Both the position numbers and the translations under genes were made by a program. From positions 1 to 64,000 of the forward strand of contig NZ_JANQOM010000086.1 in NCBI RefSeq assembly GCF_028289625.1: a stretch of 64,000 bases of DNA, in the 5' to 3' direction. Shown here in pieces: positions 16,222-26,363 of the stretch; position 1 is the stretch's first letter; each line of letters begins with the position of its first letter. Origin of the DNA: Winogradskyella sp. (GTDB taxonomy: Bacteria > Bacteroidota > Bacteroidia > Flavobacteriales > Flavobacteriaceae). The notes under the pieces are model-generated. The model did not search any database, had not been told where the DNA came from, and saw nothing but the letters and a program-made list of their open reading frames with translations.

Positions 16222-17091
16222 ATGTTGTTGGATGAGGGGCTAAAAAGTCTTTTTGAAAATGTTTTAGAATCATCAATATTAAGCTACTCCTCATTATCCG
16301 GTGGTGATACCGCTTCTGTTTTTAGAATAGATACATCCAAAAGGTTGTCCTACATTCTTAAGTGCAGTCGTTTAAACGTTTCGCAAAACATGTTTGAAGC
16401 TGAAGCAAATGGACTCAAGTTAATTGCTAAAACCAATACCATTGCCACACCCAAGGTCATCAATTCTGGAATTCATAATGGCAGCGCTTACCTTCTCATG
16501 GAGTATATACCTTCAAAATCACCATCCTCTAAAGATTATTCAAAACTGGGATTTCAACTTTCTCAACTTCATAATCATACATCAGAAAATTTTGGATTAA
16601 ACAGTGACAATTATATTGGAAGTCTTGAACAACGAAATACGCGTACTGAAAACTGGATTAATTTTTATAGTGAACAACGACTAGGTTTCCAACTAAAATT
16701 GGCACTTAAAAAAGGGGTGCTAAATTCATCTGAAATTCCCTCTAGTCAGAACATTAAATTGACGTTTGAAGGAATTTGCAATGGTATTAAACCTTCGCTA
16801 CTTCATGGGGATTTATGGGGAGGAAACTTTATTATAGCAGAAGATGGAACGCCTTATCTCATAGACCCAGCTACATATTATGGCCATTCAGAAATTGATA
16901 TTGCCATGAGCAAACTTTTTGGCGGATTTAATTTGAGTTTTTATGAAGCCTACCATAGCAATCGGCCTATAACCAATTTCTATAATCAACGTATTGAGTT
17001 GTATCAATTATACTATTTATTGGTTCATCTCAATATTTTTGGCAGTACCTATTATGGATCTGTAAAGCGTATTTTAAAATCCTATTTCTAA
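16222..17091 (+). CDS. Fructosamine kinase family protein
   Basis: The 289-residue protein is an aminoglycoside-phosphotransferase-fold kinase of the fructosamine/ketosamine-3-kinase family. The catalytic loop LLHGDLWGGNFII is near residue 194, and the Mg-binding Asp lies in YLIDPATYYGHSEIDIAMSKL. The hinge segment is LLMEYIPSKSP. The family phosphorylates ketosamines on glycated proteins to destabilise them, or metabolises related sugar amines. The ATG is 2 nt after the nuclease stop, so it is probably translated from the same message. No terminator was seen before purL. Confidence 0.85.
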   Translation: MLLDEGLKSLFENVLESSILSYSSLSGGDTASVFRIDTSKRLSYILKCSRLNVSQNMFEAEANGLKLIAKTNTIATPKVINSGIHNGSAYLLMEYIPSKSPSSKDYSKLGFQLSQLHNHTSENFGLNSDNYIGSLEQRNTRTENWINFYSEQRLGFQLKLALKKGVLNSSEIPSSQNIKLTFEGICNGIKPSLLHGDLWGGNFIIAEDGTPYLIDPATYYGHSEIDIAMSKLFGGFNLSFYEAYHSNRPITNFYNQRIELYQLYYLLVHLNIFGSTYYGSVKRILKSYF

Positions 17092-17160
17092 TGTCAATTA
17101 CTAGTGAATAACTTCATCTTTTAGATAAGGACATAACACTTAATTTCCCGTAAAAAAGCG

Positions 17161-17168
17161 TAAATTTG
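17161..17168 (+). promoter_or_regulatory. Bacteroidota -7 promoter box (TAAATTTG) for purL
   Basis: TAAATTTG is a full match to TAnnTTTG, 32 nt before the purL start. No clear -33 TTG was found. Confidence 0.5.
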
Positions 17169-17200
17169 CTGTTTATTAATCGCAACAATTCCTGCATCTA

Positions 17201-20200
17201 ATGATTCACTTCTTTGGAAACCAAAACAGTAAAGTTTTTGCTGTTCAAGCCACAAAAGAATTATCAACTGAAACAACATCTAAATTAACATGGTTATTTG
17301 GCAACCAGCCCAAAATAGAGCAAGCATCAATCGATGCTTTTTTTATTGGTCCTAGAGCTGCCATGATTACACCTTGGAGTACAAATGCTGTTGAAATCAC
17401 CCAAAATATGGGAATATCTGGAATCATCAGGATTGAAGAGTTTACAGCCACGACTGAAGATTTCAAAGGGTATGACCCAATGATATCTGAGAAATTCAGA
17501 AGTCTGCATCAAGGTATTTTTACCATAGATATTCAACCAGAAGCTATTCAAAATATTGAAGATATTGCATCATACAATCAACAAGAAGGTTTGGCATTAA
17601 GTGATGAAGAAATCGAATATTTAGAAGATGTTTCCAAAAAAATAGAGAGACCATTAACAGACTCTGAAGTTTTTGGGTTTTCGCAAGTTAATTCCGAACA
17701 TTGCCGACATAAAATATTTAATGGCACTTTTGTAATTGATGGCAAAGAGCAACCATTGTCTTTGTTCAAAATGATTAAAGAAACCTCAAATAAGAATCCC
17801 AATGATATTGTTTCTGCCTACAAAGACAACGTAGCATTTATCAAAGGCCCTGTTGTTGAACAATTTGCGCCTCAACGTGCAGATATTCCAGATTACTATA
17901 CGACCAAAGATTTTGAATCCGTTATTTCGTTAAAAGCAGAAACGCATAATTTTCCAACGACCGTAGAACCTTTTAATGGTGCGGCAACGGGCTCAGGAGG
18001 TGAAATCAGGGATAGGTTAGCCGGTGGAAAAGGCTCTATTCCATTAGCAGGAACAGCAGTTTACATGACCTCATATTCGAGACTTGAAGATTCCGATAGC
18101 CATCGGGATTGGGAAAAAGCTTTCCCAGAACGCAAATGGTTATATCAAACTCCGATAGATATTTTAATCAAAGCTAGTAATGGAGCTTCAGATTTTGGTA
18201 ACAAGTTTGGGCAACCACTTATTTGTGGTTCTGTGCTCACGTTTGAACACAATGAAAAAAATGATATGGTGCCTGAGGCTCTCGAAGGTACTCAGGAGAC
18301 TTCGAGAGCCTCAGTGTCCAGAAAACTCGGATACGATAAAGTGATTATGCTTGCTGGTGGTATTGGTTACGGAAAAGCAAACCAAGCCCTAAAAGATATC
18401 CCTAAAGCTGGCGATAAAATTGTTATTCTAGGTGGGGACAACTACAGAATCGGCATGGGAGGAGCAGCAGTATCATCAGCAGATACAGGGGAGTTTGATT
18501 CAGGCATAGAGTTGAATGCTGTGCAACGGTCAAATCCCGAAATGCAAAAACGTGCCGCCAATGCTGTTAGAGGTATGGTAGAAAGTGACGAGAACTTCAT
18601 CGTCTCTATTCACGATCATGGTGCAGGTGGACACCTCAATTGCTTATCGGAATTAGTCGAAGATACTGGAGGACATATAGATTTGGACAAACTTCCTATT
18701 GGTGACCCTACACTTTCAGCAAAAGAAATTATAGGTAACGAATCCCAAGAACGAATGGGATTAGTCATAGCGGATGAGCATCTAGAAACCTTGCACAAAA
18801 TTGCAGACCGAGAACGTTCACCAATATATGATGTTGGAGAAGCTACAGGCAAGCATCGATTTACTTTTGAATCTAAAACCAAAGGCGATAAGCCAATGGA
18901 TTTAGCCCTAGAAGATATGTTTGGAAGTTCTCCAAAAACCATAATGAATGATGTTACCGTTGCGAAGCATTACGCTGACATTTCATATAATACAGACAAA
19001 TTTTATGATTATTTAGACCAAGTATTACAACTTGAAGCTGTTGCTTGTAAGGACTGGTTAACCAATAAAGTAGATCGTTGCGTTGGTGGAAAAGTAGCTA
19101 AGCAACAATGTGTTGGCCCATTACAATTACCACTCAACAATGTTGGTGTAATGGCACTCGATTATAAAGGCAAAGAAGGGATAGCTACTTCTGTCGGACA
19201 CTCCCCAATTTCGGCACTAATAGACCCAATTGCGGGAAGTCGCAATTCAATTGCTGAGGCTTTGACCAATATAATTTGGTCTCCATTAAAAGATGGTTTA
19301 AAAAGTGTATCGCTTTCAGCCAATTGGATGTGGCCTTGTAGAAATAAAGGTGAGGATGCCAGACTGTATGAAGCTGTGAAAGCGGTTTCAGAATTTGCAA
19401 TCGACCTTGGCATAAATGTTCCAACAGGAAAAGATTCACTATCCATGAAACAAAAATATCCTGATGGTGATGTCATTGCTCCAGGAACTGTGATTATTTC
19501 TGCAGCAGCTCATTGTAATGATATTACTAAGGTTATTGAACCTGTTCTTCAAAAAGATAAGGGCTCTATCTATTATATCAATATATCTCAAGATAGTTTT
19601 AAACTTGGTGGTAGTTCTTTTGCACAAATCAATAATAAAATTGGGAGCGAAACACCTACTATTAAAGATGCTAAATATGTCGTTAGCGTATTCAACACCA
19701 TTCAGCAATTAATTAAAGATGAAAAAATTGTGGCTGGACATGATGTGGCATCAGGTGGTTTAATTACAACACTTCTCGAAATGTGTTTTGCTGATAAGAA
19801 TATTGGTGCCGAATTAGAGATTACAAGTCTTGGCGAAAAAGATACGTTTAAGGTACTGTTTTCTGAAAATGCTGGAATAGTAATTCAATCCGCAGATGAT
19901 TCAATAGAAAAGAAATTGACAGATGCCGATATCTCGTTCCATAAAATTGGAGAGGTCACCGAAAGTGATGTGCTTGGTCTGATAAATGACAATCAAGTTT
20001 ACACTATGACTATATCTCGTCTCAGAGATGTTTGGTATAAAACCTCGCTTCTACTCGACCGCAAACAAACTGCAAACAATTTAGCTGACAAACGGTTTGA
20101 AAATTACAAACACCAGCCATTAAACTACACATTTCCTAAGCATTTTACGGGTAAACTCCCTGTCACCTCGAGTGATTCGTCTAACACGAATCGTATCGAA

Positions 20201-20947
20201 AGACCAAAAGCTGCCATTCTAAGAGAAAAAGGCAGTAATTCCGAGCGTGAAATGGCAAATGCCATGTATTTGGCTGGATTTGATGTGAAAGATGTGCACA
20301 TGACCGATCTTATTTCTGGTCGAGAAACTTTAGAAGATATTCAGTTTTTAGGAGCTGTAGGAGGCTTTAGCAATTCGGATGTATTGGGCTCTGCCAAAGG
20401 TTGGGCTGGTGCCATCAAATACAATGAAAAGGCCAATAAAGTCATTTGGGATTTCTTCCAAAGAGAAGATACCCTCTCCGTTGGCATCTGCAATGGTTGT
20501 CAACTTTGGATGGAATTAGACCTCATTAATCCAGAGCACGAAGTGCATGGAAAAATGACCTATAATGATTCGCATAAGCATGAAAGCGCTTTTACATCAG
20601 TTAAAATTCAAGAGAATAATTCCGTGATGTTATCAAGTCTAGTGGGCAGCCAATTAGGCGTTTGGATTTCGCATGGAGAGGGGAAGTTTAATCTCCCATA
20701 TTCTGAAGACAAATATGACATTGTAGCAAAATATAGCTATGAAGGCTATCCGCACAATCCCAATGGATCAGATTTTAATACGGCCATGATGTGCGACAAA
20801 ACAGGTAGGCATTTAGTAACGATGCCACACATAGAACGATCAACGTTTCAATGGAATTGGGCTAACTATCCTAAAGGGAGACAAGATGAAGTCTCACCTT
20901 GGTTAGAAGCCTTTGTGAATGCTAGAAAATGGGTGGAACAGCACTAG
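17201..20947 (+). CDS. purL: Phosphoribosylformylglycinamidine synthase, single-chain form
   Basis: The 1248-residue protein is the large PurL that converts FGAR, ATP and glutamine to FGAM in purine synthesis. FGAM synthase motifs include FSQVNSEHCRHKIFNG (near 160), KAETHNFPTTVEPFNGAATG (near 246) and PTGKDSLSMKQKY. The C-terminal glutaminase has its nucleophile Cys in GICNGCQLW (near 1096) and the His/Glu of the triad in ISHGEGKF (near 1156). Two segments look inserted: residues ~356-373, encoded by a perfect 14-bp-arm palindrome at 18274-18313, and ~987-1002, encoded by a REP-like element at 20161-20205. Both keep the frame and lie at domain-edge loops, so the enzyme is probably active. 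Confidence 0.95.
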   Translation: MIHFFGNQNSKVFAVQATKELSTETTSKLTWLFGNQPKIEQASIDAFFIGPRAAMITPWSTNAVEITQNMGISGIIRIEEFTATTEDFKGYDPMISEKFRSLHQGIFTIDIQPEAIQNIEDIASYNQQEGLALSDEEIEYLEDVSKKIERPLTDSEVFGFSQVNSEHCRHKIFNGTFVIDGKEQPLSLFKMIKETSNKNPNDIVSAYKDNVAFIKGPVVEQFAPQRADIPDYYTTKDFESVISLKAETHNFPTTVEPFNGAATGSGGEIRDRLAGGKGSIPLAGTAVYMTSYSRLEDSDSHRDWEKAFPERKWLYQTPIDILIKASNGASDFGNKFGQPLICGSVLTFEHNEKNDMVPEALEGTQETSRASVSRKLGYDKVIMLAGGIGYGKANQALKDIPKAGDKIVILGGDNYRIGMGGAAVSSADTGEFDSGIELNAVQRSNPEMQKRAANAVRGMVESDENFIVSIHDHGAGGHLNCLSELVEDTGGHIDLDKLPIGDPTLSAKEIIGNESQERMGLVIADEHLETLHKIADRERSPIYDVGEATGKHRFTFESKTKGDKPMDLALEDMFGSSPKTIMNDVTVAKHYADISYNTDKFYDYLDQVLQLEAVACKDWLTNKVDRCVGGKVAKQQCVGPLQLPLNNVGVMALDYKGKEGIATSVGHSPISALIDPIAGSRNSIAEALTNIIWSPLKDGLKSVSLSANWMWPCRNKGEDARLYEAVKAVSEFAIDLGINVPTGKDSLSMKQKYPDGDVIAPGTVIISAAAHCNDITKVIEPVLQKDKGSIYYINISQDSFKLGGSSFAQINNKIGSETPTIKDAKYVVSVFNTIQQLIKDEKIVAGHDVASGGLITTLLEMCFADKNIGAELEITSLGEKDTFKVLFSENAGIVIQSADDSIEKKLTDADISFHKIGEVTESDVLGLINDNQVYTMTISRLRDVWYKTSLLLDRKQTANNLADKRFENYKHQPLNYTFPKHFTGKLPVTSSDSSNTNRIERPKAAILREKGSNSEREMANAMYLAGFDVKDVHMTDLISGRETLEDIQFLGAVGGFSNSDVLGSAKGWAGAIKYNEKANKVIWDFFQREDTLSVGICNGCQLWMELDLINPEHEVHGKMTYNDSHKHESAFTSVKIQENNSVMLSSLVGSQLGVWISHGEGKFNLPYSEDKYDIVAKYSYEGYPHNPNGSDFNTAMMCDKTGRHLVTMPHIERSTFQWNWANYPKGRQDEVSPWLEAFVNARKWVEQH
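18274..18313. repeat. In-frame palindromic element A inside purL
   Basis: Arms TGAGGCTCTCGAAG (18274-18287) and CTTCGAGAGCCTCA (18300-18313) are perfect reverse complements around a 12-nt loop. It encodes PEALEGTQETSRAS in the purL frame, in a stretch (VPEALEGTQETSRASVS) that I do not recall from other flavobacterial PurL proteins, where EHxExD is followed directly by RKLGYDK. The right flank, CTTCGAG...CTCAGTGTCC, resembles the short palindromic repeats common in flavobacterial genomes. Confidence 0.75.
20161..20205. repeat. REP-like element B inside purL
   Basis: It begins TGTCACCTCGAG, identical over 12 nt to the reverse complement of the intergenic element at 30085-30111, and ends TCGAAAGACC, similar to TCGAGAGGTC there. 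Inside is a perfect 7-bp hairpin, GATTCGT (20174-20180) / ACGAATC (20186-20192). It encodes VTSSDSSNTNRIERP at the linker before the glutaminase domain. Confidence 0.65.
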
Positions 20948-21011
20948 TTTAAAATCATTTCAAAAGGTTTTATAACTTGTAGGCTAAATACGGAATTAGC
21001 TTAATTACATC

Positions 21012-22109
21012 ATGCACAAAAATCTTAACATAACGAAGCCAACCCTTATTATTGATAAGGAAAAATGCATGATGAATATTCAAAGAATGGCTTCAAAAGC
21101 TAAAAGACACCAACTACAATTTCGTCCGCATTTTAAAACCCACCAATCACTCGAAATCGGTCTATGGTTTAAGAATTATGGAGTTAATAAGATTGCCGTA
21201 TCATCTTTGACCATGGCTGACTATTTCTCCAAGGAATGGAATGATATCACCGTGGCCTTCCCTACTAATATTCTGGAAATTAAGACGATTAACAGTTTGG
21301 CATCAAAAATTACACTTAATTTAACGGTTGAGAATAGTAAAAGTATTCTGTACTTAAAAAACCATCTTACGCACAAGGTCAATATTTTTATTCAGATTGA
21401 TGTGGGTTATGGCAGAACAGGCATTGACCCTAGTCATATTGATGATATAAATTTTCTGTTAGAAGTGATAGAGAATTGTCCGTTAATGGAATTTGAAGGT
21501 TTCTTATCGCATTCTGGTCATACCTACAAGTGTGACTCTGTAGAATGTATTAAGGACACCCATAATAGAAGTTTAAAGGTCATTAACCAACTGAAGAACA
21601 ACTATCTTTCTAGATATCCTAATATAGTCATATCCCTTGGTGATACGCCGAGCTGCAGTGTGTCAGAAGATTTTTCTGGAATTGATGAAATACGCCCAGG
21701 TAATTTTGTGTTTTACGATGTAATGCAATACCAAATCGGATCTAATACCATCGAAGATATAGCTGTCGCTATGGCTTGCCCAATTGTAGCAAAACACAAA
21801 AATCGTTCAGAATTAGTAATATATGGTGGTGGTATTCATTTTTCCAAGGACCGATTAATTGAAAACGATATCACCATCTACGGAAAAGTCGTAGAGAAAA
21901 CCAAAAATGGTTGGGGCAAGGTTCTAGCAAACACCTATGTAAAAAACTTATCTCAAGAGCATGGTATTATTAAGGTTCCATTTCAGGATTTTGATAGCTA
22001 CACAATAGGAGATTATGTGCTTGTTCTGCCTGTGCACTCATGCATGACTGTAGATTTAATGAAAAATTATCTGACTACTGAAGGGCAACAAATTTCGACA
22101 CTTATTTAG
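21012..22109 (+). CDS. D-threonine aldolase/D-serine dehydratase-like PLP enzyme (alanine racemase N-terminal fold)
   Basis: The 365-residue protein has a fold-type III PLP barrel. The Schiff-base Lys is in RPHFKTHQ (Lys 42), with ISLGDTPSCS and YGGGIHFSKD further on for phosphate binding. The C-terminal metal site of the D-threonine aldolase/D-serine dehydratase family is visible in LPVHSCMTVDLM (His 342 and Cys 344), which separates it from true alanine racemases. Likely reactions are cleavage or dehydration of a D-hydroxy amino acid. The gene stands between purL and the sdhA-type gene, where a cytochrome b subunit gene would be expected in a normal flavobacterial sdh operon. Confidence 0.75.
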   Translation: MHKNLNITKPTLIIDKEKCMMNIQRMASKAKRHQLQFRPHFKTHQSLEIGLWFKNYGVNKIAVSSLTMADYFSKEWNDITVAFPTNILEIKTINSLASKITLNLTVENSKSILYLKNHLTHKVNIFIQIDVGYGRTGIDPSHIDDINFLLEVIENCPLMEFEGFLSHSGHTYKCDSVECIKDTHNRSLKVINQLKNNYLSRYPNIVISLGDTPSCSVSEDFSGIDEIRPGNFVFYDVMQYQIGSNTIEDIAVAMACPIVAKHKNRSELVIYGGGIHFSKDRLIENDITIYGKVVEKTKNGWGKVLANTYVKNLSQEHGIIKVPFQDFDSYTIGDYVLVLPVHSCMTVDLMKNYLTTEGQQISTLI

Positions 22110-22155
22110 TACAATTATCTTGTAAAAGATTAGTTTTTCGATTATCTTAGAAGTG

Positions 22156-24072
22156 ATGAAAATTCAATTGAACTCTAAGATACCTGAAGGACCATTAGAA
22201 AAAAAATGGCGAAACTACCAGTTGAAATCTCAACTCATTAATCCCGCAAATAAGAAGAAATTAAATGTCATCGTTGTGGGCTCTGGCTTAAGCGGTGCTG
22301 GTGCTGCTTCAACATTAGCAGAATTGGGCTATGATGTTCAATGTTTTTGCTATCAGGACTCTGCCAGACGCGCACACTCTGTAGCTGCGCAAGGTGGTAT
22401 TAATGCTGCTAAAAATTATCAACATGATGGTGATAGTGTATACCGCATGTTTTATGACACTTTAAAAGGCGGAGACTTTCGATCTCGAGAAGCCAACACC
22501 TATCGCTTAGCCGAACTTTCCGCACCTTTAATTGACCATTTTGTACAACAAGGTGTGCCTTTCGCTCGCGAATATGGTGGCACTTTGGTGAACCGTAGCT
22601 TTGGTGGCGTCCAAGTACAACGTACATTTTATGCCAGAGGGCAAACCGGTCAGCAATTATTATTAGCAGCCTATTCACAACTCTATAAAATGATTCGTGC
22701 CAAAAAAGTAACCATGTACCCACGAAGCGAGATGATGGATTTAGTACTTATCGATGGTAAAGCTAAAGGCATTATTGTTAGAAATTTAGTGACCGGTCAA
22801 TTAGAGCGCTATGCTGCCGACGCCGTGGTTTTGGCAACTGGTGGCTACTCAAGAGTATTCCGTTTGTCAACCTTGGCCATAGGTTGCAACGGCAGCGCTA
22901 TTTGGAAAGCCCATAAAAAAGGAGCATTCTTTGCAGCACCTAGTTTCACGCAAATTCACCCAACCGCCTTACCACAATCAAGTGAAGCACAATCCAAATT
23001 GACCTTAATGTCAGAATCTTTGCGAAATGATGGTCGTATTTGGGTTCCCAAACAAAAAGAAGACAGCAGACGGCCGAAAGATATTCCTGAGGATGGACGC
23101 GATTATTATTTGGAGCGTCGCTATCCAAGCTTTGGAAATTTAGCACCTCGGGATATTGCCTCAAGAGCGGCTAAAGAACGTATAGATGCAGGTTATGGTG
23201 TTGGTCGTCTTAAGAATGCGGTTTATTTAGATTTTAAACACGCTATTGAAAAATTCGGATTAGACACTATAAAAGACCGCTATGGTAACTTGTTCAATAT
23301 GTATAAAAAAATCACAGGAATTGATGCCTACACCACACCAATGCTTATTTCCCCTGCAGCGCATTTTTCCATGGGTGGCCTTTGGGTAGATTATGAGCTA
23401 ATGACTACCATTCCTGGTCTTTATGCCGTTGGAGAATGCAACTTTTCAGATCATGGTGCCAATCGTTTGGGTGCCAATTCTCTTTTACAAGCAAGTGTTG
23501 ACGGTTATTTTATTTTACCGAATACCATAAATAATTATTTGGCTAATGAAATAAAAGCAGACCATCCAACCAAAGAACATCCTGAGTTTGATAAAGCAGA
23601 AAACGATGCTAGAGCACATATTGGAAAAATTCTATCTATAGATGGAACAAAAACTGTAGATCATTTTCATAGGGAACTAGGTAAGATTATGTGGAATGAA
23701 TGTGCTATGAGTCGCACTAAAGAAGGTCTCGGAAAGGCAATTATTCAGATAAAGCAACTTAAAGAAGAATTTTGGACTGATGTGAAAGTTACTGGAAATT
23801 CTAACGAAATGAATACCGAATTAGAAAAAGCGTATCGTTTGGCAGATTTCATTGAGTTAGGCATATTAATGTGTACCGATGCTTTACAGCGTGAAGAATC
23901 TTGCGGTGCGCATTTTAGGGAAGAATACCAAACTAAAGACGGAGAGGCTTTGCGCGTTGATGAAGACTATTCCTTTGTTTCGGCTTGGGACTATGATGCA
24001 GGTAATTTCAAATTGCATAAAGAACAACTTGAATTTGAATTTGTAAAACCCACAGTGAGAAGTTATAAATAA
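22156..24072 (+). CDS. sdhA: Fumarate reductase/succinate dehydrogenase flavoprotein subunit
   Basis: I use the ATG at 22156 ([18 protein letters not shown]); the GTG just before it is a weaker choice. The 638-residue protein has the dinucleotide fold [20 protein letters not shown] (38-57), the covalent-FAD His in [11 protein letters not shown] (His 74), the active-site segment [22 protein letters not shown] and the C-terminal FAD contact [20 protein letters not shown]. It interconverts succinate and fumarate. The usual Bacteroidota order is sdhC-sdhA-sdhB, but no cytochrome b gene precedes it. The iron-sulfur subunit and aspartase genes follow, which favours a fumarate-reducing role. It may be a second copy beside a housekeeping enzyme elsewhere; this is inference. 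Confidence 0.9.
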   Translation: MKIQLNSKIPEGPLEKKWRNYQLKSQLINPANKKKLNVIVVGSGLSGAGAASTLAELGYDVQCFCYQDSARRAHSVAAQGGINAAKNYQHDGDSVYRMFYDTLKGGDFRSREANTYRLAELSAPLIDHFVQQGVPFAREYGGTLVNRSFGGVQVQRTFYARGQTGQQLLLAAYSQLYKMIRAKKVTMYPRSEMMDLVLIDGKAKGIIVRNLVTGQLERYAADAVVLATGGYSRVFRLSTLAIGCNGSAIWKAHKKGAFFAAPSFTQIHPTALPQSSEAQSKLTLMSESLRNDGRIWVPKQKEDSRRPKDIPEDGRDYYLERRYPSFGNLAPRDIASRAAKERIDAGYGVGRLKNAVYLDFKHAIEKFGLDTIKDRYGNLFNMYKKITGIDAYTTPMLISPAAHFSMGGLWVDYELMTTIPGLYAVGECNFSDHGANRLGANSLLQASVDGYFILPNTINNYLANEIKADHPTKEHPEFDKAENDARAHIGKILSIDGTKTVDHFHRELGKIMWNECAMSRTKEGLGKAIIQIKQLKEEFWTDVKVTGNSNEMNTELEKAYRLADFIELGILMCTDALQREESCGAHFREEYQTKDGEALRVDEDYSFVSAWDYDAGNFKLHKEQLEFEFVKPTVRSYK

Positions 24073-24080
24073 CAGGCAGC

Positions 24081-24824
24081 ATGAAAGTAACCTTTAAAAT
24101 ATGGCGACAGGATAATCCCAATTCCAAAGGGGATTTCAAAACCTATGAGGTCGATGGATTAACAGAAGACATGTCTTTTTTGGAGGCATTAGATCATCTT
24201 AATGAAGAATTGGTGTTAAAAGACGAAAAAGTAATTGCCTATGAATATGATTGTCGTGAAGGTATTTGCGGTCAGTGTGGTGTGTTTATAAATGGAAGAG
24301 CCCATGGTCCTCATCCCAATATGACCACATGCCAGTTACACATGCGAAGTTTTAATGATGGTAAAACCATTACAGTTGAGCCATGGCGGGCATCAGCTTT
24401 CCCAATAATAAAGGATTTGGTAGTTGATCGTTCGGCTTTTGATCGAATTATCGAAGCTGGAGCCTACATTAGTTCAAAAACAGGAACCGCACCTGAGGCC
24501 AATGCCATTCCTATTCCTAAAGCTATTGCCGATAAAGCTATGGATGCCGCAGCTTGTATAGGCTGTGGTGCTTGTGTAGCAACCTGTAAAAATGCTTCTG
24601 CTGCTTTATTTACTTCAGCAAAAATTAACCACCTCAACAGTTTACCTCAAGGAAAGGCCGAAGCAAAAGAACGCTTGGAACAAATGACCTATCAAATGGA
24701 TATTGAAGGTTTTGGCAATTGCACCAATACTGGTGCATGTGAAGTAGAATGTCCAGAAGGAATATCTATTAAGAATATTGCTGAAATGAATTCGAGTTGG
24801 TTGAAACAAAAAATGCTTGGCTAA
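24081..24824 (+). CDS. sdhB: Fumarate reductase/succinate dehydrogenase iron-sulfur subunit
   Basis: The 247-residue protein has all cluster ligands. The [2Fe-2S] ferredoxin domain has Cys 58, 63, 66 and 84 (CREGICGQC, then TTCQ). The C-terminal domain has [11 protein letters not shown] (159, 162, 165, 169) and [11 protein letters not shown] (214, 220, 224) for the second and third clusters. It passes electrons between the flavoprotein and quinone via a membrane anchor. It begins 8 nt after sdhA and ends 48 nt before aspA. The anchor subunit is missing locally, so either an anchor gene elsewhere is used or the pair is soluble. Confidence 0.93.
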   Translation: MKVTFKIWRQDNPNSKGDFKTYEVDGLTEDMSFLEALDHLNEELVLKDEKVIAYEYDCREGICGQCGVFINGRAHGPHPNMTTCQLHMRSFNDGKTITVEPWRASAFPIIKDLVVDRSAFDRIIEAGAYISSKTGTAPEANAIPIPKAIADKAMDAAACIGCGACVATCKNASAALFTSAKINHLNSLPQGKAEAKERLEQMTYQMDIEGFGNCTNTGACEVECPEGISIKNIAEMNSSWLKQKMLG

Positions 24825-24872
24825 ACTCGTCTATAACACCAATGACTTTGGTACAAACTTAAACCTATCACT

Positions 24873-26288
24873 ATGAAACGAAAGGAAACCGACCTTTTAG
24901 GGCAGCTAGAAATCGACAATCACCTCTACTACGGCATACATACCCAACGCGCTATTGATAATTTTCAGATTTCCAACACCAAAGTTGGTGATTATCCCCT
25001 ACTTATAAAAGGTTTAATTCTTACCAAAAAGGCCTGTGCAGCGGCAAATTTGGAAATAGGTACTATTCCCTCGGAAAAGGCTGAAATGATTATGCAGGCC
25101 TGTGATCACATTTTGGAAAATTTTGAAAAGTATGCAGAATTTTTTCCTTCAGATGTATTTCAAGGTGGTGCTGGCACATCAGTAAACATGAATGCCAACG
25201 AGGTTATTGCCAATGTAGCTCTAGAGCTTAACGGCTATTATAAAGGTGAATATGATGTATTAAATCCTAACGACCATGTCAACAAGTCGCAATCTACCAA
25301 CGATGCCTACCCTACTGGGTTTAGGGTGGCATTGTATTTTTACATGAATATATTGTTAGAGCATCTTAATACCCTTACAACAAGCGTAGACAAAAAAGCA
25401 TCTAAGTTTAAGAATGTTCTAAAAATGGGACGTACCCAATTGCAAGATGCTGTGCCTATGTCTTTAGGAGATGAGTTTGGGGCTTGGTCCGTGAATTTGA
25501 AAGAAGAAAACAAAAATTTAAAACATTCGCGCGATTTAATACTGGAAGTGAATTTAGGGGCCACTGCCATAGGTACTAGTGTTAATGCACCCGATGGTTT
25601 TACCGAGCTTTCTATTGGCTATCTTCAAAAATTCACTAAGGCTAGTTTTGTACCCGCAGCCAATTTAATTGAAGCCACATCAGATTGTGGTGCTTATGTG
25701 ATGATGTCTGGTGCACTAAAACGTACTGCCGTAAAACTCTCTAAAATCTGCAACGATTTGCGATTGTTATCTTCAGGACCGCGTTGCGGTCTCAACGAAA
25801 TAAATCTACCAGAACTACAAGCGGGCTCTTCTATTATGCCTGCAAAGGTGAATCCTGTGATTCCCGAAGTGGTCAATCAGGTCTGTTTTAAGATTATTGG
25901 TAATGATGTAGCGATTTCATTCGCTGCAGAAGCTGGTCAATTGCAACTCAATGTCATGGAACCCGTAATTGCCCAATGTTTGTTTGAATCTTTTGAATTA
26001 CTTTCTAATGCCTGTACCACATTAGCCAAAAAATGTATTGATGGCATTACAGTAAATGAAGAACACACCAAGCAAATGGTAATGAATTCGGTTGGTATTA
26101 TTACCTTTTTAAATCCGTATATAGGGCATCATATGGGAGATATTATTGGAAAAGAAGCTATTAGCACAGGAAAATCCATAAGAGAACTGGTTTTAGAAAA
26201 GAAACTACTTACCGAGGCTGAATTGGATAAAATTTTAAGTGTGGATAATTTGATGAATCCAAAATATACTGCTACCCTTTTTAAGTAG
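24873..26288 (+). CDS. aspA: Aspartate ammonia-lyase (aspartase)
   Basis: The 471-residue protein belongs to the aspartase/fumarase superfamily. It has the mobile catalytic loop [15 protein letters not shown] (starting near residue 318), the substrate-binding segments [14 protein letters not shown] and [11 protein letters not shown], and the [17 protein letters not shown] motif. Aspartase and class II fumarase share these; the loop and adjacent QVCF fit aspartase better. It releases ammonia from aspartate to give fumarate, which the sdhA/sdhB products upstream could reduce to succinate. This is a known anaerobic electron sink in Bacteroidota. A bidirectional terminator follows. Confidence 0.88.
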   Translation: MKRKETDLLGQLEIDNHLYYGIHTQRAIDNFQISNTKVGDYPLLIKGLILTKKACAAANLEIGTIPSEKAEMIMQACDHILENFEKYAEFFPSDVFQGGAGTSVNMNANEVIANVALELNGYYKGEYDVLNPNDHVNKSQSTNDAYPTGFRVALYFYMNILLEHLNTLTTSVDKKASKFKNVLKMGRTQLQDAVPMSLGDEFGAWSVNLKEENKNLKHSRDLILEVNLGATAIGTSVNAPDGFTELSIGYLQKFTKASFVPAANLIEATSDCGAYVMMSGALKRTAVKLSKICNDLRLLSSGPRCGLNEINLPELQAGSSIMPAKVNPVIPEVVNQVCFKIIGNDVAISFAAEAGQLQLNVMEPVIAQCLFESFELLSNACTTLAKKCIDGITVNEEHTKQMVMNSVGIITFLNPYIGHHMGDIIGKEAISTGKSIRELVLEKKLLTEAELDKILSVDNLMNPKYTATLFK

Positions 26289-26300
26289 ATGGGGCATTCA

Positions 26301-26340
26301 AAAAAAGACCTAACAAGTTTGCTTATTAGGTCTATTGTTT
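26301..26340. terminator. Bidirectional terminator between aspA and the V-ATPase operon
   Basis: Stem AGACCTAA (26306-26313) / TTAGGTCT (26326-26333), extended by AAG/CTT, with an A run on the left and a T-rich tract on the right. It serves both converging operons. Confidence 0.85.
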
Positions 26341-26363
26341 TTCTTAAAAATTGAGTCTCCTTT

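Noticed and set aside
21012..22109. PLP enzyme as alanine racemase
   Set aside because: The C-terminal His-x-Cys metal site and lack of the usual C-terminal racemase domain fit the D-threonine aldolase/D-serine dehydratase group better.
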